A stretch of DNA of 7,607 nucleotides from DSOS01 sp035286585 (GCA_035286585.1 DATEDC010000071.1:1-7607); one strand, 5' to 3'. Numbered from the stretch's first letter, positions 1 through 5,867 are shown. A program made the numbers and translations. Notes: generated by a model from the sequence alone, not told the origin.

Positions 1-87
1 GCCTCCCCAGAGCTGCTGGATCCGCCCTTCAACGACGAGCAGGTCACGGTATTGAAAGAAGGTCGCCTGCCAGCAGGACGACTTTAG
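1..87 (+). CDS. C-terminal end of an unidentified protein (partial)
   Basis: The reading frame is open from the first base and ends at a TAG stop at 85-87, giving 28 residues that begin ASPELLDPPFND and finish RLPAGRL. Most third codon positions in the first half are G or C, as in the confident genes here, which argues for real coding. The stop lies 14 bases from the stop of the minus-strand membrane protein gene, so the two genes converge tail to tail, a normal gene arrangement. The fragment is hydrophilic and carries no motif I recognise, so I offer no function. It could still be a chance open frame, because 29 stop-free codons are not rare in GC-rich DNA. Confidence 0.45.
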   Translation, partial: ASPELLDPPFNDEQVTVLKEGRLPAGRL

Positions 88-101
88 CCGGGGCAACAGC
101 T

Positions 102-1301
102 TCAGCCCACTTTTGAGCTGAGCCTCATCCCCAAGCCCCCCATCAGCAGGCCTCCCAGTGCGCTGATCCCGCAAGCCAGCAGCAGGTCCAGGGTAGCGAT
201 CGGGTAATTGCTCAAGGCAGGCGTCTGCTGAAAAGAAAGATACGAGAACAGCACCATACTGATCGAAAAGACGGGCGCGGCTGCCAGCGTGTAGCGAGGT
301 GCATTGGGGATCAACTCCAGGGAGGCGACCAGGGCCAGCGGCAAGAAGCACAGCGTCATCGTCCAGGCCTGGTGAAAACCGATCAGACCGTTAAAACCTA
401 AAAGTCCGGCAAATTCACGCGCTTTGGCGGCGGTCGACTCCGGATTTTGCAGCACGTATTCATCGATCACGGATACCGGCTTCAAAATGGCAAAACCCGC
501 CGCGGTGATGCCCGTCGCCAGGTACTGCAGCAGCAAGGTCAGGCCAAGCGCCACCAGTAGCACCCAATAGCGTTTCGCCAGCCGGATCAACACGATCATG
601 GAAAGCGGCAAGAACGCGCCCACCAGGATCGGGAAGAGAAGCCCGTACAGCCCCACCCCGCCGTGGCGGTAGCCCACAATGAAAGCCTCCCCCATCTGAA
701 AATTGACCGACTCAAAGGCATAGGCTCCGGTCAGGATCAGACCCCAAAAGAGCGGGCTTTTCAGGCTGAACCCGTACCCCAGCCGCCGTGCGGAGGCGGC
801 GATCCCAAGCATCAGGCTGAAATCAACTACCATCGTGCCCAGCATGATCGACAGGTGTGGCGGGCTCCACAATGTGGCATCGATGCCGAAGATCACATGC
901 CAGAGCTCGTCCAGCCCACCTGAAAGCAGAGCCAACAGGTACCCCAGGCAAATCCCAAAGGCAGCCCCCGGAGCATGGAGCGGTCCCAGGCGCAGGCTGT
1001 GAGGTTGAGGCTGCCCGGATCGCGCCAGGTAAGTCTCGTAAGCGATCCACGCCAGGGTAACTGCCAGGCCAGTAGCGAAGGCAAATAACACCACCAGGTG
1101 AGGCGGGATCCACAGGCTGTCGCGCCCGATCTCCACATGCCACTGGATATCCCAGGCTCCACCGATGAAATTAAAGAGTTTCAGGATCGCCACAGCGAAC
1201 ATGACCTTCAGGCGCAAGCGCTCGTGGACGGCGGTGTTTGCCTGGGTCTTAAAGCGAGCTTGCATGCGAATTTCTATTTTTGACTTCAGCTCCGCCAGCA
1301 T
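102..1301 (-). CDS. Polytopic membrane protein with duplicated WH...PPHL motif, function unknown
   Basis: This 399-residue protein should sit in the cytoplasmic membrane. About ten hydrophobic segments are visible, roughly at residues 33-53, 66-92, 112-130, 147-172, 181-198, 217-242, 245-275, 306-331, 337-358 and 368-394. The N-terminal 30 residues are charged and probably cytosolic. Two copies of one motif stand out: D51-x2-W54-H55-x3-G-x-D61-x2-W64-x-PPHL(69), and D131-x2-W134-H135-x3-G-x-D141-x3-W145-x-PPHL(150). Each lies between one helix and the next, so the N-terminal half looks like a duplicated two-helix unit. The four histidines (55, 68, 135, 149) could bind a metal or heme, but that is inference. 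The ATG at 1301 is supported by AAGGAG at 1310-1315, eight bases upstream on the minus strand. The gene is divergent from the patatin-like gene. I recognise the motif style from uncharacterised bacterial membrane proteins but no named family. Confidence 0.85.
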   Translation of the reverse strand: MLAELKSKIEIRMQARFKTQANTAVHERLRLKVMFAVAILKLFNFIGGAWDIQWHVEIGRDSLWIPPHLVVLFAFATGLAVTLAWIAYETYLARSGQPQPHSLRLGPLHAPGAAFGICLGYLLALLSGGLDELWHVIFGIDATLWSPPHLSIMLGTMVVDFSLMLGIAASARRLGYGFSLKSPLFWGLILTGAYAFESVNFQMGEAFIVGYRHGGVGLYGLLFPILVGAFLPLSMIVLIRLAKRYWVLLVALGLTLLLQYLATGITAAGFAILKPVSVIDEYVLQNPESTAAKAREFAGLLGFNGLIGFHQAWTMTLCFLPLALVASLELIPNAPRYTLAAAPVFSISMVLFSYLSFQQTPALSNYPIATLDLLLACGISALGGLLMGGLGMRLSSKVG

Positions 1302-1378
1302 GGCGCATTCTCCTTCCCGGATTCTTTACCTCACCCCCCGGAGGTGAAACCAAACAAACACGAGAATTATTATCAATA

Positions 1379-1411
1379 TCCTCTATCCATGATAGGGGAA
1401 GAGAGTATAAT
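1379..1411 (+). promoter_or_regulatory. Operator-like inverted repeat plus -10 box upstream of the patatin gene
   Basis: The 201-base region between the two divergent gene starts contains an inverted repeat with 9-base arms, 1379-1387 (TCCTCTATC) and 1391-1399 (GATAGGGGA), around a CAT centre. One of the nine pairs is a G-T mismatch. Seven bases further on lies TATAAT at 1406-1411, a candidate -10 box for the patatin gene, about 90 bases before its ATG. The spot where a -35 box would lie falls inside the repeat and does not resemble TTGACA. This fits a site where a dimeric regulator binds over the -35 region, but the sequence alone cannot show that. The rest of the region is AT-rich with no further gene. 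Confidence 0.4.
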
Positions 1412-1502
1412 ACTATATCTGGCGTGATTCAGGGTTGGATTATTCCAGGAACAGGCGCCTATCTAAGTAAAGCAACTATAAAATGGTCAAGGAGTCACAG
1501 CG

Positions 1503-2627
1503 ATGGAATTTGACCTGGTATTCGAGGGCGGCGGAGCCAAAGGCTTGGCGTTTGTCGGCGCACTGCAGGCGTTAGAAAGACACGGGCACGCTGCCCGGCG
1601 TGTGATCGGGACATCGGCTGGCTCGATCACTGCCCTGCTGGTAGCAGCAGGATACAACGCGGATGAATGCATGGCAGCCATCAACGAGCGCACGCCGGAC
1701 GGCCACTCGCGCTTTGCCAGCTTTCTGCAGGTGCCCGAGTTTGACGAGAACTCGCCCATGAACGACAGCCTGCGCAACTGGATACAGGTAGAACTCGACA
1801 ATCCCCTGGTACCCAACCTGATCGAGCCAGTCGTCGATAAGATGGTGGCAGGCTTGCTCGAGAAAAACCTGACCCGGCACCTGATCTCCTTGCTCGAGTT
1901 CGGCGGCTGGTACATGGGCGACAACTTGCTGTCCTACTTGCGCGAAAAGCTGGATGCTGGCGGTCGAGAGCTCGGCAATACAACTCTAAAGGAATTCTAC
2001 CAACAAGCCGGGCGAGACTTATCGGTGGTGGCGACGGACACCACCGGAAGAGAGATGCTGGTGCTGAACCACCACACCGCCCCCGACTGCCCAACGGTCT
2101 GGGCAGTGCGCATGTCCATGAGCTGTCCCCTGGTCTGGCAGGAGGTGATCTGGCGCCCTGAATGGGGCTTATACCGCGGGCGAAACCTGAGTGGCCACGT
2201 GGTTGTGGATGGCGGTTTACTTTCAAATTTTCCCATCAAGCTGTTCGTTTCTGACGATGAAGAGGTGGAAGAAATCATGGGGAAAGGCTCTGCCTCCGAC
2301 CAGGTGATCGGCCTGCTGTTAGATGACGCCTCTCCGGTACCCGGAGCGGAAGACACCCAGAAGATCGCATCTGGCGCGCCCTCGTTCCTGGAGCGCTCAG
2401 ATGTGTTGGGTGAGATGATGCTGCGCTTGCAAGGAATGGCTGAAACGTTGCTAGGCGCCCACGACAAATCCGTTATGGACACTCACAAGCACATGGTCTG
2501 CCGGCTGCCAGCTAAGGGCTACGGGATCCTGGAGTTTGACCTGACCGCCGAACGCATGGCGCCCATTCTGCAGTCTGGCGAGGCAGCCATGGAAGCCCAC
2601 CTGCAGCAGCGCTACCCGGGGACGTAA
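1503..2627 (+). CDS. Patatin-like phospholipase / lipid acyl hydrolase
   Basis: This 374-residue protein belongs to the patatin family, whose members hydrolyse ester bonds of phospholipids or other lipids with a Ser-Asp dyad. All family hallmarks are visible. The glycine-rich oxyanion loop is EGGGAKG at residues 8-14. The nucleophile elbow is GTSAG at 36-40 with Ser38. The catalytic Asp236 lies in the VVVDGGLLSNFP stretch. About 100 residues follow the DGG motif, with no obvious extra domain. No signal peptide or membrane helix precedes the oxyanion loop, so the enzyme is probably cytosolic or peripheral on the inner membrane face. The ATG at 1503 is supported by AAGGAG at 1489-1494, eight bases away. 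It is a single gene with a 161-base gap before the next one. No nucleotide cyclase is nearby, so a CBASS defence role has no support; housekeeping lipid turnover is more likely. Confidence 0.93.
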   Translation: MEFDLVFEGGGAKGLAFVGALQALERHGHAARRVIGTSAGSITALLVAAGYNADECMAAINERTPDGHSRFASFLQVPEFDENSPMNDSLRNWIQVELDNPLVPNLIEPVVDKMVAGLLEKNLTRHLISLLEFGGWYMGDNLLSYLREKLDAGGRELGNTTLKEFYQQAGRDLSVVATDTTGREMLVLNHHTAPDCPTVWAVRMSMSCPLVWQEVIWRPEWGLYRGRNLSGHVVVDGGLLSNFPIKLFVSDDEEVEEIMGKGSASDQVIGLLLDDASPVPGAEDTQKIASGAPSFLERSDVLGEMMLRLQGMAETLLGAHDKSVMDTHKHMVCRLPAKGYGILEFDLTAERMAPILQSGEAAMEAHLQQRYPGT

Positions 2628-2670
2628 AAGGTATTTCACTCCAGCCAAACCCGAGCGTCAACCCACGCCA

Positions 2671-2695
2671 GCGCGGAATTATGGTCGCGCATTTT
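2671..2695 (+). terminator. Possible weak terminator after the patatin gene
   Basis: GCGCG at 2671-2675 can pair with CGCGC at 2686-2690 around a ten-base loop, and ATTTT follows directly. It lies about 45 bases behind the patatin stop codon. The stem is short and the T run has only four bases, so this is a marginal intrinsic terminator at best. Confidence 0.3.
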
Positions 2696-2768
2696 GCATC
2701 GGCGGTGTCGATCCAGAACGGGGGCGCTGCTTAACAGGACTGTAACCTGCCAGCCTGTGTGCTCCATC

Positions 2769-2774
2769 TATAAT
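2769..2774 (+). promoter_or_regulatory. -10 box close to the start of the SH3-like lipoprotein gene
   Basis: A perfect TATAAT ends 14 bases before the ATG at 2789. Transcription would begin near 2781-2783, leaving a leader of about six to eight bases with no room for a ribosome binding site. Indeed no purine-rich Shine-Dalgarno sequence is seen before this ATG. No good -35 box lies 16-18 bases upstream, so the promoter call is moderate. Leaderless or near-leaderless translation is the natural reading if the promoter is real. Confidence 0.45.
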
Positions 2775-2788
2775 ATGCCTCGGCTGGC

Positions 2789-3616
2789 ATGGAAAAGACG
2801 CGAATACAACTACCTTTCTCGAATCTGCTCCTCTGGGTATGGGTGATTATAACCCTATCCAGTGCTGCCTGCTCTGGGGTAGCCAATGCCAATCCGATTC
2901 CGCTGAGCCCCACCGAACCCCCCGCGAGTATCACCCCTGCCGCGACAGCCACCACCGCACCAACCGAGCAACCGAGGGCAACTTCTACACCCACAGCGAC
3001 CATTACCATCACGCCAACGCCAGCCAATACACCCACCGCCACGCTGACCCCCACCTACGCCATCCTGCGCGTCGAGGTGCTGGTGCGGGCTAACTGCCGC
3101 TACGGCCCCGGCGCGCCTTATCTCTATAAGTACGGGCTGGTGATGGGCAGCAACATGGAGGTCATCGGGCGCAACGACCTGGGCACCTGGATCCTGATCC
3201 GGGCTATCGGTGGGAGCAACCCCTGCTGGGTCAAGGCCTCGCTGATGGATGTTAAGGGAGATGTGATGAGCGTTGCGCCAACCTACATCCCGCTGCCCCA
3301 GTCGCCGTATTACGGGCCGCCAACAGGCGTCTGGGCAACCCGGGAGGGGGACAATGTAACCATCAGTTGGAATGCCATCCAATTGCGCGCCGGGGATGAG
3401 ACCGCCCAAACACCATACTTGATCGAAGCCTGGGTCTGCCTGGATGGCCAGCTCGTCTTCACTCCGATCGGTCCCTACGAGCCGATCTTCACCTTGCGGG
3501 ATGAAGCCGGCTGCGCGGAACCCTCGCACGGGCGGGTGTATTACGTGGAGAAGCACGGCTATACACGCTGGGTGGAAATCCCCTGGCCGCCGGCCGAGGT
3601 AAACGCGGGAAGATAG
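2789..3616 (+). CDS. Secreted or lipid-anchored protein with Thr/Pro linker and SH3-like domain
   Basis: This 275-residue protein appears to be exported. Residues 1-10 carry basic residues and 11-27 are hydrophobic, ending in LSSAAC with Cys28. That resembles a lipobox, although Ser instead of Leu occupies position -3, so cleavage by signal peptidase I is also possible. Residues 38-90 form a low-complexity linker rich in Thr, Pro and Ala, typical of cell-surface stalks. Residues 92-152 look like a bacterial SH3-type domain (RYGPGAPYLYKYGL, then a GTWILI strand and PCWVKASL). Residues 178-265 read as a fibronectin-like beta sandwich (PPTGVWATREGDNVTISWNA). Cys103, Cys146, Cys217 and Cys242 could form disulfides. 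SH3-type domains of this kind often bind cell-wall or surface ligands, but no enzyme motif is visible. There is no clear ribosome binding site before the ATG. The architecture recalls proteins common in Anaerolineae, from memory and unverified. Confidence 0.85.
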   Translation: MEKTRIQLPFSNLLLWVWVIITLSSAACSGVANANPIPLSPTEPPASITPAATATTAPTEQPRATSTPTATITITPTPANTPTATLTPTYAILRVEVLVRANCRYGPGAPYLYKYGLVMGSNMEVIGRNDLGTWILIRAIGGSNPCWVKASLMDVKGDVMSVAPTYIPLPQSPYYGPPTGVWATREGDNVTISWNAIQLRAGDETAQTPYLIEAWVCLDGQLVFTPIGPYEPIFTLRDEAGCAEPSHGRVYYVEKHGYTRWVEIPWPPAEVNAGR

Positions 3617-3637
3617 GATTACTACGAAAAGTATCCG

Positions 3638-3666
3638 TTGACAACAAGACTATATGGGTTTATTAT
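3638..3666 (+). promoter_or_regulatory. Sigma-70-type promoter TTGACA-17-TATTAT
   Basis: TTGACA at 3638-3643 is a perfect -35 box. Exactly 17 bases later comes TATTAT at 3661-3666, one mismatch from the -10 consensus. Transcription would begin near 3673 and give a leader of about 48 bases ahead of the ATG at 3721. This is the strongest promoter in the window. Confidence 0.75.
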
Positions 3667-3668
3667 CT

Positions 3669-3687
3669 CCGAATAAGATCGATTCGG
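3669..3687 (+). promoter_or_regulatory. Operator-like inverted repeat at the transcription start
   Basis: CCGAAT at 3669-3674 and ATTCGG at 3682-3687 are perfect inverted arms around a seven-base spacer. The repeat begins two bases after the -10 box and spans the expected transcription start. This is the usual place for a repressor operator; as RNA it could form only a small 5' hairpin. No regulator gene lies next to it, so the binding protein, if any, is unknown. Confidence 0.45.
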
Positions 3688-3720
3688 CAAACCGCCAAAT
3701 TCATCCAAAGGAATAAACCC

Positions 3721-4239
3721 ATGGCAATCCTGATCATCCTATTGCGTATCATCCACATCTTCGCCGGCGTGCTATGGGTCGGGGCAGCCTTTTTCAATCT
3801 GCTCTTCGTGCAGCCAAGCGTGCGCGCAACTGGCTCGGAAGGTCAGAAAGTGAACCAGTTTATGGTGCAGAAAACCCGCCTGACCACGTATGTATATGCA
3901 TCGGCAACCTTGAATTTGCTGGCTGGCCTGGCTTTGTACTATATCCTCTCGGGTTTCCGCCTGAGCTTCCTGCAGAGTGGATATGGCCTGGTCCTGACGA
4001 TCGGCGGCCTTGCGGGGGTAATCGCCTGGGTCATCGTGGTCCTTCTGGTGCGGGGCGTCTTCAGCCAGATGGGCGCCCTTGGAAAGACGATTCAAGCCCA
4101 GGGAGGCCCACCCACCCCCGAGCAGGCCAGCGAGATGCAGGCACTGGGAAAGCGGCTATCCTCGCTGGGCAACTGGGGGATGGCCCTGATGGCGCTTGCC
4201 GTGATCAGCATGTCTATGGCGAGATACGTGAGGTTTTGA
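3721..4239 (+). CDS. Four-helix membrane protein, possibly CopD / DUF2269-like
   Basis: This 172-residue protein has four hydrophobic segments at about residues 3-30, 57-78, 88-111 and 148-170, with a hydrophilic loop at 112-147 rich in Gly, Gln and Pro. The first helix reads RIIHIFAGVLWVGAAFF, with His12 one turn before a GxxWxG motif. That pattern is seen in CopD-type and DUF2269-type membrane proteins, where the histidine is often suspected of binding heme or copper. The resemblance is from memory, so the family call is tentative. The ATG is supported by AAAGGA at 3707-3712, eight bases upstream, and a strong promoter lies at 3638-3666. The gene stands alone and converges on the sigma factor gene 71 bases downstream. 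Confidence 0.85.
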   Translation: MAILIILLRIIHIFAGVLWVGAAFFNLLFVQPSVRATGSEGQKVNQFMVQKTRLTTYVYASATLNLLAGLALYYILSGFRLSFLQSGYGLVLTIGGLAGVIAWVIVVLLVRGVFSQMGALGKTIQAQGGPPTPEQASEMQALGKRLSSLGNWGMALMALAVISMSMARYVRF

Positions 4240-4249
4240 GCAACCCCGC

Positions 4250-4263
4250 GCTGGAGCTCCAGC
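4250..4263. repeat. 14-base perfect palindrome between convergent genes
   Basis: GCTGGAGCTCCAGC reads the same on both strands. It lies ten bases after the stop of the four-helix membrane protein gene, in the 71-base gap to the convergent sigma factor gene. As RNA it would form a five-pair hairpin with an AGCT loop on either transcript. No T run follows in either direction, so it is not a standard intrinsic terminator, though its position suits transcript ends. Confidence 0.5.
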
Positions 4264-4310
4264 AGAGCATGGATATTTTCGCCAAGGGGCATCAATCACT
4301 AATAGACTGC

Positions 4311-5351
4311 TTATAATTCCAGGGCTAACCCAAAGTGAGGAAAAAGCTGGGGATAGCCAAAGGTGGTCACATCCGACAACAACTCGTCCTGGATAGTGAG
4401 CACCTGGATGGCGTAGGCCTGATACTTACCGCTTGAGTCATCCCGGCGATACCAGGCGTAGGCGGGCTGCCCGTTGGCTTTCAGCGGATGCAAAGCCCAG
4501 CGACCCCGCGCCTCTCCGGATAAGATCACCGCTGAAACAAACGCTCTGATGGCGGAACGCCCCTTGTACCACAAAGGCAGTGGGGGCATGGGGAAGGTTG
4601 CATCCTCTTTGAGCAGGGCAACCAGGGCATCGATATCGGCTGACTCCCAGGCCTGGACGTAGCGGCGCAGCAGCTCCCCGGTTCTCTCCTTCTCCCGAGC
4701 GAGGCGATAATCCCGGTAATTTTGAGCAGTGTAATTTTTCGAAAGCGACGAACGCGCCCGGTAGAGTACGCTATTTATAGCAGGCACCGTGGTCTCGAGT
4801 AAACTGGCCACCTCAGGGGCAGGCCAATCCAGCACGTCGCAGAAAAGCAGCACGCTGCGCTGGCGAGGGGGCAGCCTCTGCAAGGCGGTCATGAAGGCCA
4901 GGGTGATGCTTTCGTGCGCCTCGTAACGGGCCTCGGGGTTGGCAGCCGAAGGAGCCAGCAAGTCATCCGGGAAGGGCTCGAGCCAGATTGGATCCATGAC
5001 GGGGGGCAAGATTGGCTCGCCCGGATCAGAGGCCGCGCGCAGGTCAGGCGGCAGGGCACGCCTGGAACGCTTTTTCAAGGCGTCCAGGCAGGCATTGGTG
5101 GCGATTTTGTACAGCCAGGCGCGGAAGGAAGCCCTGCCCTCATAAGTATCCAGCCTTCGCCAGGCGCGCAGCAGAGTTTCCTGCACCTGATCCTCGGCAT
5201 CCTGAAATGAGCCCAGCATGCGGTAGCAATGGGTCAGCAACTCGCGGCGATGAGGCTCGACCAATGCACCAAAAGCCGCCTTATCGCCCGACCTGGCAGC
5301 CGCCAGGTGATCAACCCTGGGTGTATCGCCCTTTTGAGCGGGGGAAATCAT
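4311..5351 (-). CDS. ECF sigma factor with C-terminal SnoaL-like domain (SigG / TIGR02960 type)
   Basis: This 346-residue protein directs RNA polymerase to alternative promoters. The sigma-2 region spans about residues 28-95 (HRRELLTHCYRMLGS, DAEDQVQETLLRAW, then FRAWLYKIATNACLD). The linker carries PIWLEPFPDDLL, typical of this sub-family. Sigma-4 covers about 150-204 (LQRLPPRQRSVLLFCDVL, then the helix-turn-helix ending VLYRARSSL). Residues 225-340 form a SnoaL-like extension of the NTF2 fold (RRYVQAWESADIDALVALL), about 140 residues more than a minimal ECF factor. In related families such an extension modulates sigma activity in place of a separate anti-sigma factor, and none is seen nearby. 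I chose the ATG at 5351. An in-frame TTG at 5360 is possible, but neither has a Shine-Dalgarno site, and a TATAAT on this strand ends nine bases before the ATG. The gene is divergent from the 99-residue barrel protein. Confidence 0.93.
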   Translation of the reverse strand: MISPAQKGDTPRVDHLAAARSGDKAAFGALVEPHRRELLTHCYRMLGSFQDAEDQVQETLLRAWRRLDTYEGRASFRAWLYKIATNACLDALKKRSRRALPPDLRAASDPGEPILPPVMDPIWLEPFPDDLLAPSAANPEARYEAHESITLAFMTALQRLPPRQRSVLLFCDVLDWPAPEVASLLETTVPAINSVLYRARSSLSKNYTAQNYRDYRLAREKERTGELLRRYVQAWESADIDALVALLKEDATFPMPPLPLWYKGRSAIRAFVSAVILSGEARGRWALHPLKANGQPAYAWYRRDDSSGKYQAYAIQVLTIQDELLSDVTTFGYPQLFPHFGLALEL

Positions 5352-5360
5352 GATGGACAA

Positions 5361-5366
5361 ATTATA
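5361..5366 (-). promoter_or_regulatory. -10 box next to the sigma factor start (leaderless candidate)
   Basis: Read on the minus strand, 5366-5361 is TATAAT, and only nine bases separate it from the ATG at 5351. Transcription would begin one to three bases before the ATG, so the message would be essentially leaderless, which agrees with the missing ribosome binding site. The -35 position 16-18 bases upstream is GC-rich and poor, so the box may instead be chance. Confidence 0.4.
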
Positions 5367-5444
5367 TCGAATTTATGCCATCGCGCGCAGAATCGCGTTG
5401 AAATGTCGTCATATGGGTTAGAAATACAAATCCCTTATCCAATC

Positions 5445-5450
5445 AGGAGG
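5445..5450 (+). promoter_or_regulatory. Ribosome binding site that fixes the start of the barrel protein
   Basis: AGGAGG, a perfect Shine-Dalgarno match, ends six bases before the ATG at 5457. The same frame is open back to 5229, but that upstream part overlaps the sigma factor gene and lacks a comparable site. The start is therefore placed at 5457. Confidence 0.8.
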
Positions 5451-5456
5451 TTGATC

Positions 5457-5756
5457 ATGAAATACATTGTAACCGTGCGCGGCAATCTGAAAGGCAGCGT
5501 GGAACAGGCGCAGGCTGCCCACGATGACACTGTCCAAAAGGTATCCCCGATGGGCAGGTCGATGGGTAACACCAGCCACCAGGCTTACTTGAACATCCAA
5601 AACAATAACGAATTCTTTGCCATCGATGTATGGGACAACCTGGAGAGCATCCAAAAACTGTACAGCGACCCCAACCTGGCGGCTGAATTTGCCCGCATGT
5701 TTGAAGGCCAACCAGAGGTCGTGGTGTGGGCGGATTCGGGCTGGTTCCAGTTCTGA
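5457..5756 (+). CDS. Small dimeric alpha/beta-barrel-like protein
   Basis: This 99-residue soluble protein has no signal peptide or membrane helix. It begins with a strand (MKYIVTVRGNL), continues with a helix (SVEQAQAAHDDTVQKV), two strands around residues 41-60 (HQAYLNIQ, FFAIDVWDN) and a second helix (LESIQKLYSDPNLAAEFARMF), and ends in VVVWADSGWFQF. This beta-alpha-beta-beta-alpha-beta order, with a short total length, fits ferredoxin-like dimeric alpha/beta-barrel proteins such as antibiotic biosynthesis monooxygenase (ABM)-type enzymes. I see no motif that fixes a reaction. The gene is divergent from the sigma factor gene, with 105 bases between starts, and begins at a perfect AGGAGG site. 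Genes beside ECF sigma factors are often their targets, so control by the neighbouring sigma factor is a fair guess. A TGTC at 5404-5407 is the only ECF-like element I found. Confidence 0.85.
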   Translation: MKYIVTVRGNLKGSVEQAQAAHDDTVQKVSPMGRSMGNTSHQAYLNIQNNNEFFAIDVWDNLESIQKLYSDPNLAAEFARMFEGQPEVVVWADSGWFQF

Positions 5757-5769
5757 ATCCCAAACTATA

Positions 5770-5796
5770 GAAAAATCCGCCTTCTCCACATTTTTC
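5770..5796. repeat. AT-rich inverted repeat after the barrel protein gene
   Basis: GAAAAAT at 5770-5776 and ATTTTTC at 5790-5796 are perfect inverted arms around a 13-base loop, 14 bases after the stop of the barrel protein gene. The stem has only one G-C pair, so it would be a weak hairpin. It might mark the transcript end but is not a convincing intrinsic terminator. Confidence 0.3.
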
Positions 5797-5867
5797 CGCG
5801 TAGCATGTTCTGAAAGTGTCAGGTTAACTTAATTCCATTTGCCTCTCGAATTCAATCTGCTGCGAAT

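Noticed and set aside
1280..1513. Plus-strand open frame of 77 codons in the divergent intergenic region.
   Set aside because: It runs antisense into the membrane protein gene start and into the patatin start, has no ribosome binding site and codes for a featureless peptide.
1681..2226. Minus-strand open frame of 181 codons opposite the patatin-like gene.
   Set aside because: It overlaps a gene with a complete catalytic dyad and family motifs. Its translation is rich in Arg, Ser and Pro with no motif, as expected for an antisense shadow in GC-rich DNA.
1503..2627. Patatin-like gene as the effector of a CBASS anti-phage system.
   Set aside because: No cyclic nucleotide synthase, ubiquitin-like or HORMA/TRIP13 gene lies in the window; the neighbours are an unrelated membrane protein and a surface protein.
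2855..3556. Minus-strand open frame of 233 codons opposite the SH3-like lipoprotein gene.
   Set aside because: The Thr/Pro codon repeats on the plus strand produce low-complexity Gly/Arg/Cys on the other strand. The plus-strand protein has a signal, linker and domains, so the antisense frame is a by-product.
3774..4316. Plus-strand open frame of 180 codons overlapping the four-helix protein gene.
   Set aside because: It lies inside a gene with a good ribosome binding site, promoter and clear membrane helices; its own translation shows no family features.
5229..5456. Upstream extension of the barrel protein frame to 5229 (76 extra codons).
   Set aside because: The extension overlaps the start of the sigma factor gene and lacks a ribosome binding site, while AGGAGG sits six bases before the ATG at 5457. 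The shorter form also has the complete fold pattern.
5811..5830. AGTGTCAGGTTAACTTAA near 5815-5832 looked like a possible insertion-sequence end.
   Set aside because: No matching inverted copy, target duplication or transposase remnant is found in the surrounding gene-free region.
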